From Closterium sp. Naga37s-1 (Eukaryota > Streptophyta > Zygnematophyceae > Desmidiales > Closteriaceae), in assembly GCA_947471745.1 (NCBI GenBank), contig CANJKZ010001020.1:61001-125000 (forward strand): a stretch of DNA of 64,000 bases, given 5' to 3'. Shown one piece after another: positions 1-12,000 of this stretch. A model generated the notes under the pieces. It was given only the letters and a program-made list of their open reading frames with translations. It was not told the DNA's origin and did not search any database. Position numbers and translations under genes: made by a program. The first letter of the stretch is position 1. Each line of letters starts with the position of its first letter.

Positions 1-3000
1 CAAGGGACGGTGGCAGAGGGAGAGGGGGCGGCGGGGTATTCCCAAGGCATGGGGGCAGTTTCTGAGGGACAGCATGGGGAGGAGGCAGCAGTGCTTGGCG
101 CGCACGGAGAAGGCGGAGGGGGAGGGGGCGAGTATGCTGATGCGCACATGGAAGCGGGAGGGGAAGGGGGAGAAGGTGGCGCGCTAGTGCCTGTTGCAGG
201 GCAGGCGGAAGCAGGAGCACCAGCAGGCGGGGAAGGGGGAGAAGCACCTGGGGCCGAAGGGGCAGCGGCAGCAGCAGCGGAGGCAGCGGCAGCAGAAGCA
301 GCAGCGGAGGTGGCGGCGCACATAGAGGCGGCGGAGAGGGTGGTGGTGCAGTCGCAGCTGCCGCAGCCCCCACCGTGCCCCGCTGTGGGGAACGTGGCGG
401 TGCTGCCCATGCTGCTGGACCAGATCGAGGCGCACATCCTCTTCTACGGCCGCATCTTGTGAGTGCTGGACCGGGTGCTGAACCTGGGTGCCTTGCTGTG
501 CTGCCACTGGGTACTCGAAGTCGTCTTGCCCTTTTATATTCACATCCCTGGCCCGCATCCTGTGCCCCCATCCCCCGCTGTCGTCTGGTTGGCAGTCGCA
601 AGGAGCAGTTGGAGGAGGAGCTGCGCGCGCTGGTGTTCGCCACGGTGCCCTCTCACCTCGGCTCGTCCACTCCTTCCCCTCATCCCTTGCCCCCGTTCCC
701 CATCCCCATCCCCCACTGCTGCATGTCCCTACTCCCATCTCTCCCGGCAGTCGCAAGGAGCCATTGGAGGAGGAGCTGCGGGCGCTGGTGTTTGCCACGG
801 TGCCGTCGCACCTCGCCTCGCCCGACCACCACCGCTGGCTCGAGATCGCCGACGCCTGGCGCCGCCGCAGAGAGGCCGCCCCTGCCGCCCTCCTCCTGGA
901 CGGCGGCGGGGCGGCAGCGGGCGGCGGCGGGTATGTGTCCCCAGATGGTGTGAGGGGCCGGGGGCGGGGCAGGGGGAGGGGCAGGGGGCGCAGGGGGAGG
1001 AGGGGGAGCATGCATGCGTTTGGGTATGGCGGAAGCAGGGGGGAGGGAGGGTACGGGGGGTACGGGGGGTATGGGGGGAGCGGGGGATTTGAGGGGTATG
1101 GGATGGGGGAGATGGGAGGGGGGATGGGTGGGGAGGGCGGAGTGATGGTGCCGAGCGGGTATGGCGAATACCCCATGCACATGGGCGCGGATGGCATGCC
1201 CATGCCCATGGACGCCCATGCCATGGCCATGGGCATGGGGGGCATGGGGGGCATGGGGCAGTTAGCGCTGGGGAGCGGGGAGCCATGGGTGTTTGACGAT
1301 GAGGGGTGGGACGCCCCTGGGATTGCCATCCGCGGGCGCGGCAGGGGCAGGGGGCGCGGCAGGGGGCGCGGGCGGGGGAGGGGGAGGGGGCGCGGGCGCA
1401 GCTGGCACCTGGTGGGGGTGGAAATCGTCCCGTCGTACGGGTCCGATGGGGAGGAGATGGGCGCAGAGGGGGAGGAGAGGGCGGGGGGCGCAGGGGGGGG
1501 CGCAGCAGGGGGAGGAGCATCTATGGGCACACGGCCGGTAGTGGCATGGGCGGAAGTGTGGCCGGGGAAGCTGGAGGAGCTGGTGGATCGGAAGGACCAT
1601 GCTGGGGTGGCTGCCGCCCAGGTCATGACGGCCGCTGTGGTGGCCCGGGCGGCATCGGCAGCGGTGCGGGCGGCAGCAGAGGCGGTGACGGTGTTTAAGG
1701 AGAGGGCGGTGGCTGCTGCCTGGGCGGAGAAGCAGGGGGGTGCGGGGGCGAACGGGGCGCATGGGGGGCATGGGGGGTATGGGGGGCACGGGGGGTATGG
1801 CGTGCATGGGGGGAATGGGGCGTATGGAGGGTATGGAGCAGGTGCCACGTGGCAGGATGCCACTGGCGCAGGATCTCCCTTTGCGGAGTTCCCCTGGGCG
1901 CCTGAGCCCCCCCTCCCCCTGACGTCCGTGGCTAGTGTGGCGCGGGGCAGGGGGAGGGGCAGGGGGAGGGGTCGGGGGAGGGGGAGGGGCCGGGGGAAGG
2001 GCAGCAGGGGCGGGGGGCGTGGCAGGAGCTATTACTACAGCGCGTATGATATGGAGGAGGAAGAGGAGGAGGTGGAGGAGGAAGACGAGGGGGACGAGTT
2101 TCTGGCGTATGGAGGGGTGGAGGAGGTGGGCGGGTATGGGGAGGAGGGGGGGAGTGTGTTGGGCAAGAGGGGGAGGGGGAGGGCGAGTGAGGGGCAGGAG
2201 CTGGAACACACAATGCGGCGTGCTGTGGGGTTCCTGGAGGGCAGAGGAGGGGAGGAGGAGGAAGAGGAGGAGGTAGTGGTGGTGGAGGATGAGGAGGGGG
2301 AGGATGAGGAGGAGGAGGAGAGGAGGGTGTGGGGGTTGAAGCTGCCGCACAGGTTCCACGTGGGCACGCCCGTGGAGGTGAGCAGCACGCCCGTGGAGGT
2401 GAGCAGCAGTGGTTGCGAGAGATCGTGTATGGCAATCATAAAACAATGCACGCTGCTGGTGGTGAGTGGCAGTCGTTGCGAGCGATTCAGTAACGAGGTG
2501 ATGCATTGGAGGCCGGTGCGACATGGTGCTACACGCACCCCCTTCCCACTCCCCACATGTCTAGTTGTCGGTACTGGCATCTGTCTGTCTGCACACGCAT
2601 GCTCCTCCTCCTCTTTTCTCTCTGTCTCCTCGCCTCCTTGTCTCCTCGCCTCCTTGTCTCCTCGCCTCCTTGTCTCCTCGCCTCCTTGTCTCCTCGCCTC
2701 CTTGTCTCCTCGCCTCCTTGTCTCCTCGCCTCCTTGTCTCCTCGCCTCCTTGTCTCCTCGCCTCCTTGTCTCCTCGCCTCCTTGTCTCCTCGCCTCCTTG
2801 TCTCCTCGCCTCCTTGTCTCCTCGCCTCCTTGTCTCCTCGCCTCCTTGTCTCCTCGCCTCCTTGTCTCCTCGCCTCCTTGTCTCCTCGCCTCCTTGTCTC
2901 CTCGCCTCCTTGTCTCCTCGCCTCCTTGTCTCCTCGCCTCCTTGTCTCCTCGCCTCCTTGTCTCCTCGCCTCCTTGTCTCCTCGCCTCCTTGTCTCCTCG

Positions 3001-6000
3001 CCTCCTTGTCTCCTCGCCTCCTTGTCTCCTCGCCTCCTTGTCTCCTCGCCTCCTTGTCTCCTCGCCTCCTTGTCTCCTCGCCTCCTTGTCTCCTCGCCTC
3101 CTTGTCTCCTCGCCTCCTTGTCTCCTCGCCTCCTTGTCTCCTCGCCTCTTGTCTCCTCGCCTCCGTGTCTCCTCGCCTCCTTGTCCTCCTCGCCTCCTTG
3201 TCTCCTCGCCTCCTTGTCTCCTCGCCTCCTTGTCTCCTCGCCTCCTTGTCTCCTCGCCTCCTTGTCTCCTCGCCTCCTTGTCTCCTCGCCTCCTTGTCTC
3301 CTCGCCTCCTTGTCTCCTCCGCCTCCTTGTCTCCCTCCTCGCCTCCTTGTCTCCTCTCCTCCTTGTCTCCTCGCCTCCTTGTCTCCTCGCCTCCTTGTCT
3401 CCTCGCCTCCTTGTCTCCTCGCCTCATTGTCTTCTCGCCTCCTTGTCTCCTCGCCTCCTTGTCTCCTCGCCTCCTTGTCTCCTCGCACTCCTTGTCTCCT
3501 CGCCTCCTTGTCTCCTCGCTCCTTGTCTCCTCGCCTCCTTGTCTCCTCGCCTCCTTGTCTCCTCGCCTCCTTGTCTCCTCGCCTCCTTGTCTCCTCGCCT
3601 CCTTGTCTCCTCGCCTCCTTGTCTCCTCGCCTCCTTGTCTCCTCGCCTCCTTGTCTCCTCGCCTCCTTGTCTCCTCGCCTCCTTGTCTCCTCGCCTCTTG
3701 TCTCCTCGCCTCCTTGTCTCCTCGCCTCCTTGTCTCCTCGCCTCCTTGTCTCCTCGCCTCCTTGTCTCCTCGCCTCCTTGTCTCCTCGCCTCCTTGTCTC
3801 CTCGCCTCCTTGTCTCCTCGCCTCCTTGTCTCCTCGCCTCCTTGTCTCCTCGCCTCCTTGTCTCCTCGCCTCCTTGTCTCCTCGCCTCCTTGTCTCCTCG
3901 CCTCCTTGTCTCCTCGCCTCCTTGTCTCCTCGCCTCCTTGTCTCCTCGCCTCCTGTGTCTCCTCGCCTCCTTGTCTCCTCGCCTCCTTGTCTCCTCGCCT
4001 CCTTGTCTCCTCGCCTCCTTGTCTCCTCGCCTCCTTGTCTCCTCGCCTCCTTGTCTCCTCGCCTCCTTGTCTCCTCGCCTCCTTGTCTCCTCGCCTCCTT
4101 GTCTCCTCGCCTCCTTGTCTCCTCGCCTCCTTGTCTCCTCGCCTCCTTGTCTCCTCGCCTCCTTGTCTCCTCGCCTCCTTGTCTCCTCGCCTCCTTGTCT
4201 CCTCGCCTCCTTGTCTCCTCGCCTCCTTGTCTCCTCGCCTCCTTGTCTCCTCGCCTCCTTGTCTCCTCGCCTCCTTGTCTCCTCGCCTCCTTGTCTCCTC
4301 GCCTCCTTGTCTCCTCGCCTCCTTGTCTCCTCGCCTCCTTGTCTCCTCGCCTCTTGCTCCTCCCTCTTGTCTCCTCGCCTCCTTGTCTCCTCGCCTCCTT
4401 GTCTCCTCGCCTCCTTGTCTCCTCGCCTCCTTGTCTCCTCGCCTCCTTGTCTCCTCGCCTCCTTGTCTCCTCGCCTCCTTGTCTCCTCGCCTCCTTGTCT
4501 CCTCGCCTCCTTGTCTCCTCGCCTCCTTGTCTCCTCGCCTCCTTGTCTCCTCGCCTCCTTGTCTCCTCGCCTCCTTGTCTCCTCGCCTCCTTGTCTCCTC
4601 GCCTCCTTGTCTCCTCGCCTCCTTGTCTCCTCGCCTCCTTTGTCTCCTCGCCTCCTTGTCTCCTCGCCTCCTTGTCTCCTCGCCTCCTTGTCTCCTCCTC
4701 CTGTCTCTCGCCCTTGTCTCCTCGCCTCCTTGTCTCCTCGCCTCCTTGTCTCCTCGCCTCCTTGTCTCCTCGCCTCCTTGTCTCCTCGCCTCCTTGTCTC
4801 CTCGCCTCCTTGTCTCCTCGCCTCCTTGTCTCCTCGCCTCCTTGTCTCCTCGCCTCCTTGTCTCCTCGCCTCCTTGTCTCCTCGCCTCCTTGTCTCCTCG
4901 CCTCCTTGTCTCCTCGCCTCCTTGTCTCCTCGCCTCCTTGTCTCCTCGCCTCCTTGTCTCCTCGCCTCCTTGTCTCCTCGCCTCCTTGTCTCCTCGCCTC
5001 CTTGTCTCCTCGCCTCCTTGTCTCCTCGCCTCCTTGTCTCCTCGCCTCCTTGTCTCCTCGCCTCCTTGTCTCCTCGCCTCCTTGTCTCCTCGCCTCCTTG
5101 TCTCCTCGCCTCCTTGTCTCCTCGCCTCCTTGTCTCCTCGCCTCCTTGTCTCCTCGCCTCCTTGTCTCCTCGCCTCCTTGTCTCCTCGCCTCCTTGTCTC
5201 CTCGCCTCCTTGTCTCCTCGCCTCCTTGTCTCCTCGCCTCCTTGTCTCCTCGCCTCCTTGTCTCCTCGCCTCCTTGTCTCCTCGCCTCCTTGTCTCCTCG
5301 CCTCCTTGTCTCCTCGCCTCCTTGTCTCCTCGCCTCCTTGTCTCCTCGCCTCCTTGTCTCCTCGCCTCCTTGTCTCCTCGCCTCCTTGTCTCCTCGCCTC
5401 CTTGTCTCCTCGCCTCCTTGTCTCCTCGCCTCCTTGTCTCCTCGCCTCCTTGTCTCCTCGCCTCCTTGTCTCCTCGCCTCCTTGTCTCCTCGCCTCCTTG
5501 TCTCCTCGCCTCCTTGTCTCCTCGCCTCCTTGTCTCCTCGCCTCCTTGTCTCCTCGCCTCCTTGTCTCCTCGCCTCCTTGTCTCCTCGCCTCCTTGTCTC
5601 CTCGCCTCCTTGTCTCCTCGCCTCCTTGTCTCCTCGCCTCCTTGTCTCCTCGCCTCCTTGTCTCCTCGCCTCCTTGTCTCCTCGCCTCCTTGTCTCCTCG
5701 CCTCCTTGTCTCCTCGCCTCCTTGTCTCCTCCTCGCCTCCTTGTCTCCTCGCCTCCTTGTCTCCTCGCCTCCTTGTCCTCCTCGCCTCCTTGTCTCCTCG
5801 CCTCCTTGTCTCCTCGCCTCCTTGTCTCCTCGCCTCCTTGTCTCCTCGCCTCCTTGTCTCCTCGCCTCCTTGTCTCACTCGCCTCCTTGTCTCCTCGCCT
5901 CCTTGTCTCCTCGCCTCCTTGTCTCCTCGCCTCCTTGTCTCCTCGCCTCTTGTCTCCTCGCCTCCTTGTCTCCTCGCCTCCTTGTCTCCTCGCCTCCTTG

Positions 6001-9000
6001 TCTCCTCGCCTCCTTGTCTCCTCGCCTCCTTGTCTCCTCGCCTCCTTGTCTCCTCGCCTCCTTGTCTCCTCGCCTCCTTGTCTCCTCGCCTCCTTGTCTC
6101 CTCGCCTCCTTGTCTCCTCGCCTCCTTGTCTCCTCGCCTCCTTGTCTCCTAGCCTCCTTGTCTCCTCGCCTCCTTGTCTCCTCGCCTCCGTGTCTCCTCG
6201 CCTCCTTGTCTCCTCGCCTCCTTGTCTCCTCGCCTCCTTGTCTCCTCGCCTCCTTGTCTCCTCGCCTCCTTGTCTCCTCGCCTCCTTGTCTCCTCGCCTC
6301 CTTGTCTCCTCGCCTCCTTGTCTCCTCGCCTCCTTGTCTCCTCGCCTCCTTGTCTCCTCGCCTCCTTGTCTCCTCGCCTCCTTGTCTCCTCGCCTCCTTG
6401 TCTCCTCGCCTCCTTGTCTCCTCGCCTCCTTGTCTCCTCGCCTCCTTGTCTCCTACGCCTCCTTGTCTCCTCGCGCTCCTTGTCTCCTCGCCTCCTTGTC
6501 TCCTCGCCTCCTTGTCCTCCTCGCCTCCTTGTCTCCTCGCCTCCTTGTCTCCTCGCCTCCTTGTCTCCTCGCCTCCTTGTCTCCTCGCCTCCTTGTCTCC
6601 TCGCTCCTTGTCTCCTCGCCTCCTTGTCTCCTCGCCTCCTTGTCTCCTCGCCTCCTTGTCTCCTCGCCTCCTTGTCTCCTCGCCTCCTTGTCTCCTCGCC
6701 TCCTTGTCTCCTCGCCTCCTTGTCTCCTCGCCTCCTTGTCTCCTCGCCTCCTTGTCTCCTCGCCTCCTTGTCTCCTCGCCTCCTTGTCTCCTCGCCTCCT
6801 TGTCTCCTCGCCTCCTTGTCTCCTCGCCTCCTTGTCTCCTCGCCTCCTTGTCTCCTCGCCTCCTTGTCTCCTCGCCTCCTTGTCTCCTCGCCTCCTTGTC
6901 TCCTCGCCTCCTTGTCTCCTCGCCTTCCTTGTCTCCTCGCCTCCTTGTCTCCTCGCCTCCTTGTCTCCTCGCCTCCTTGTCTCCTCGCCTCCTTGTCTCC
7001 TCGCCTCCTTGTCTCCTCGCCTCCTTGTCTCCTCGCCTCCTTGTCTCCTCGCCTCCTTGTCTCCTCGCCTCCTTGTCTCCTCGCCTCCTTGTCTCCTCGC
7101 CTCCTTGTCTCCTCGCCTCCTTGTCTCCTCGCCTCCTTGTCTCTCGCCTCCTTGTCTCCTCGCCTCCTTGTCTCCTCGCCTCCTTGTCTCCTCGCCTCCT
7201 TGTCTCCTCGCCTCCTTGGTCTCCTGCCTCCTTGTCTCCTCGCCTCCTTGTCTCCTCGCCTCCTTGTCTCCTCGCCTCCTTGTCTCCTCGCCTCCTTGTC
7301 TCCCTCGCCTCCTTGTCTCCTCGCCTCCTTGTCTCCTCGCCTCCTTGTCTCCTCGCCTCCTTGTCTCCTCGCCTCCTTGTCTCCTCGCCTCCTTGTCTCC
7401 TCGCCTCCTTGTCTCCTCGCCTCCTTGTCTCCTCGCCTCCTTGTCTCCTCGCCTCCTTGTCTCCTCGCCTCCTTGTCTCCTCGCCTCCTTGTCTCCTCGC
7501 CTCCTTGTCTCCTCGCCTCCTTGTCTCCTCGCCTCCTTGTCTCCTCGCCTCCTTGTCTCCTCGCCTCCTTGTCTCCTCGCCTTCCTTGTCTCCTCCGCCT
7601 CCTTGTCTCCTCGCCTCCTTGTCCTCCTCGCCTCCTTGTCTCCTCGCCTCCTTGTCTCCTCGCCTCCTTGTCTCCTCGCCTCCTTGTCTCCTCGCCTCTT
7701 GTCTCCTCGCCTCCTTGTCTCCTCGCCTCCTTGTCTCCTCGCCTCCTTGTCTCCTCGCCTCCTTGTCTCCTCGCCTCCTTGTCTCCTCGCCTCCTTGTCT
7801 CCTCGCCTCCTTGTCTCCTCGCCTCCTTGTCTCCTCGCCTCCTTGTCTCCTCGCCTCCTTGTCTCCTCGCCTCCTTGTCTCCTCGCCTCCTTGTCTCCTC
7901 GCCTCCTTGTCTCTCGCTCCTTGTCTCCTCGCCTCCTTGTCTCCTCGCCTCCTTGTCTCCTCGCCTCCTTGTCTCCTCGCCTCCTTGTCTCCTCGCCTCC
8001 TTGTCTCCTCGCCTCCTTGTCTCCTCGCCTCCTTGTCTCTCGCCTCCGTGTCTCCTCGCCTCTTGTCTCCTCGCCTCCTTGTCTCCTCGCCTCCTTGTCT
8101 CCTCGCCTCCTTGTCTCCTCGCCTCCTTGTCTCCTCGCCTCCTCGCTCCTGTCTCCTCGCCTCCTTGTCTCCTCGCCTCCTTGTCTCCTCGCCTCCTTGT
8201 CTCCTCGCCTCCTTGTCCTCCTCGCCTCCTTGTCATCCTCGCCTCCTTGTCTCCTCGCCTCCTGGTCTCCTCGCCTCCTTGTCATCCTCGCCTCCTTGTC
8301 TCCCCTTCCTCGCCTCCTTGTCTCCTCGCCTCCTTGTCTCCTCGCCTCCTTGTCCTCCTCGCCTCCTTGTCCTCCTCAGCCTCCTTGTCTCCTCGCCCTC
8401 CTTGTCTCCTCGCCTCCTTGTCCTCCTCGCCTCCTTGTCTCCTCGCCTCCTTGTCTCCTCGCCTCCTTGTCTCCTCGCCTCCTTGTCTCCTCGCCTCCTT
8501 GTCTCCTCGCCTCCTTGTCTCCTCGCCTCCTTGTCTCCTCGCCTCCTTGTCTCCTCGCCTCCTTGTCTCCTCGCCTCCTTGTCTCCTCGCCTCCTTGTCT
8601 CCTCGCCTCCTTGTCTCCTCGCCTCCTTGTCTCCTCGCCTCCTTGTCTCCTCGCCTCCTTGTCTCCTCGCCTCCTTGTCTCCTCGCCTCCTTGTCTCCTC
8701 GCCTCCTTGTCTCCTCGCCTCCTTGTCTCCTCGCCTCCTTGTCTCCTCGCCTCCTTGTCTCCTCGCCTCCTTGTCTCCTCCTCGCCTCCTTGTCTCCTCG
8801 CCTCCTTGTCTCCTCGCCTCCTTGTCTCCTCGCCTCCTTGTCTCCTCGCCTCCTTGTCTCCTCGCCTCCTTGTCTCCTCGCCTCCTTGTCTCCTCGCCTC
8901 CTTGTCTCCTCGCCTCCTTGTCTCCTCGCCTCCTTGTCTCCTCGCCTCCTTGTCTCCTCGCCTCCTTGTCTCCTCGCCTCCTTGTCTCCTCGCCTCCTTG

Positions 9001-12000
9001 TCTCCTCGCCTCCTTGTCTCCTCGCCTCCTTGTCTCCTCGCCTCCTTGTCTCCTCGCCTCCTTGTCTCCTCGCCTCCTTGTCTCCTCGCCTCCTTGTCTC
9101 CTCGCCTCCTTGTCTCCTCGCCTCCTTGTCTCCTCGCCTCCTTGTCTCCTCGCCTCCTTGTCTCCTCGCCTCCTTGTCTCCTCGCCTCCTTGTCTCCTCG
9201 CCTCCTTGTCTCCTCGCCTCCTTGTCTCCTCGCCTCCTTGTCTCCTCGCCTCCTTGTCTCCTCGCCTCCTTGTCTCCTCGCCTCCTTGTCTCCTCGCCTC
9301 CTTGTCTCCTCGCCTCCTTGTCTCCTCGCCTCCTTGTCTCCTCGCCTCCTTGTCTCCTCGCCTCCTTGTCTCCTCGCCTCCTTGTCTCCTCGCCTCCTCC
9401 GTGTCTCCTCGCCTCCTTGTCTCCTCGCCTCCTTGTCTCCTCGCCTCCTTGTCTCCTCGCCTCCTTGTCTCCTCGCCTTCCTGTCTCCTCGCCTCCTTGT
9501 CTCCTCGCCTCCTTGTCTCCTCGCCTCCTTGTCTCCTCGCCTCCTTGTCTCCTCGCCTCCTTGTCTCCTCGCCTCCTTGTCTCCTCGCCTCCTTGTCTCC
9601 TCGCCTCCTTGTCTCCTCGCCTCCTTGTCTCCTCGCCTCCTTGTCTCCTCGCCTCCTTGTCTCCTCGCCTCCTTGTCTCCTCGCCTCCTTGTTCCTCGCT
9701 CGGGCCCTCCGCCTCTTTCTCCTCGCCTCCTTGTCTCCTCGCCTCCTTGTCTCCTCGCCTCCTTGTCTCCTCGCCTCCTTGTCTCCTCGCCTCCTTGTCT
9801 CCTCGCCTCCTTGTCTCCTCGCCTCCTTGTCTCCTCGCCTCCTTGTCTCTCGCTCTTGTCTCCCTCCTCTTGTCTCCCTCGCCTCCTTGTCTCCTCGCCT
9901 CCTTGTCTCCTCGCCTCCTTGTCTCCTCGCCTCCTTGTCTCCCTCGCCTCCTTGTATCCTCGCCTCCTTGTCTCCTCGCCTCCTTGTCTCCTCGCCTCCT
10001 TGTCTCCTCGCCTCCTTGTCTCCTCGCCTCCTTGTCTCCTCGCCTCCTTGTCTCCTCGCCTCCTTGTCTCCTCGCCTCCTTGTCTCCTCGCCTCCTTGTC
10101 TCCTCGCCTCCTTGTCTCCTCGCCTCCTTGTCTCCTCGCCTCCTTGTCTCCTCGCCTCCTTGTCTCCTCGCCTCCTTGTCTCCTCGCCTCCTTGTCTCCT
10201 CGCCTCCTTGTCTCCTCGCCTCCTTGTCTCCTCGCCTCCTTGTCTCCTCGCCTCCTTGTCTCCTCGCCTCCTTGTCTCCTCGCCTCCTTGTCTCCTCGCC
10301 TCCTTGTCTCCTCGCCTCCTTGTCTCCTCGCCTCCTTGTCTCCTCGCCTCCTTGTCTCCTCGCCTCCTTGTCTCCTCGCCTCCTTGTCTCCTCGCCTCCT
10401 TGTCTCCTCGCCTCCTTGTCTCCTCGCCTCCTTGTCTCCTCGCCTCCTTGTCTCCTCGCCTCCTTGTCTCCTCGCCTCCTTGTCTCCTCGCCTCCTTGTC
10501 TCCTCGCCTCCTTGTCTCCTCGCCTCCTTGTCTCCTCGCCTCCTTGTCTCCTCGCCTCCTTGTCTCCTCGCCTCCTTGTCTCCTCGCCTCCTTGTCTCCT
10601 CGCCTCCTTGTCTCCTCGCCTCCTTGTCTCCTCGCCTCCTTGTCTCCTCGCCTCCTTGTCTCCTCGCCTCCTTGTCTCCTCGCCTCCTTGTCTCCTCGCC
10701 TCCTTGTCTCCTCGCCTCCTCTTGTCTCCTCCGCGCCTCCTTGTCTCCTCGCCTCCTTGTCTCCTCGCCTCCTTGTCTCCTCGCCTCCTTGTCTCCTCGC
10801 CTCCTTGTCTCCTTCGTCCTCCTTGTCCTCCTCTGTCCTTCGCTCCTTGTCTCCTCGCCTCCTTGTCTCCTCGCCTCCTTGCTCTCCTCGCCTCCTTGTC
10901 TCCTCGCCTCCTTGTCTCCTCGCCTCTTGTCTCTCGCCTCCTTGTCTCCCCTCGTCCTCCTCGCCTCCTTGTCTCCTCGCCTCCTTGTCTCCTCGCCTCC
11001 TTGTCTCCTCGCCTCCTTGTCTCCTCGCCTCCTTGTCTCCTCGCCTCCTTGTCTCCTCGCCTCCTTGTCTCCTCGCCTCCTTGTCTCCTCGCCTCCTTGT
11101 CTCCTTCGCCTCCTTGTCTCCTCGCCTCCTTGTCTCCTCGCCTCCTTGTCTCCTCGCCTCCTTGTCTCCTAGCCTCCTGTGTCTCCTCGCCTCCTTGTCT
11201 CCTCGCCTCTGTCTCCTCGCTCCTGTCTCCTCGCCTCCTTGTCTCCTCGCCTCCTTGTCTCCTCGCCTCCTTGTCTCCTCGCCTCCTTGTCTCCTCCTCG
11301 CCTCCTTGTCTCCTCGCATCCTGTCTCCTCGCCTCCTTGTCTCCTCGCCTCTTGCTCTCGCCTCCTTGTCTATCGCCTCCTTGTCTCCTCGCCTCCTTGT
11401 CTCCCTCGCCTCCTTGTCTCCTCGCCTCCTGTCTCCTCGCCTCCTTGTCTCCTCGCCTCCTTGTCTCCTCGCCTCCTTGTCTCCTCGCCTCCTTGTCTCC
11501 TCGCCTCCTTGTCTCCTCGCCTCCTTGTCTCCTCGCCTCCTTGTCTCCTCGCCTCCTTGTCTCCTCGCCTCCTTGTCTCCTCGCCTCCTTGTCTCCTCGC
11601 CTCCTTGTCTCCTCGCCTTCCTTGTCTCCTCGCCTCCTTGTCTCCTCGCACTCCTTGTCTCCTCGCCTCCTTGTTCTCCTCGCCTCCTTGTCTCCTCGCC
11701 TCCTTGTCCTCGCCTCCTTGTCTCCTCGCCTCCTGTCTCCTCGCCTCCTTGTCTCCTCGCCTCCTTGTCTCCTCGCCTCCTTGTCTCCTCGCCTCCTTGT
11801 CTCCTCGCCTCCTTGTCTCCTCGCCTCCTTGTCTCCTCGCCTCCTTGTCTCCTCGCCTCCTTGTCTCCTCGCCTCCTTGTCTCCTCGCCTCCTTGTCTCC
11901 TCGCCTCCTTGTCTCCTCGCCTCCTTGTCTCCTCGCCTCCTTGTCTCCTCGCCTCCTTGTCCTCCTCGCCTCCTTGTCTCCTCGCCTCCTTGTCTCCTCG

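Noticed and set aside
184-1863. Long antisense proline-rich frame opposite the Agenet exon
   Set aside because: It mirrors a GC-rich, Gly/Arg-coding exon. It has no domain, and the sense strand carries the conserved motifs.
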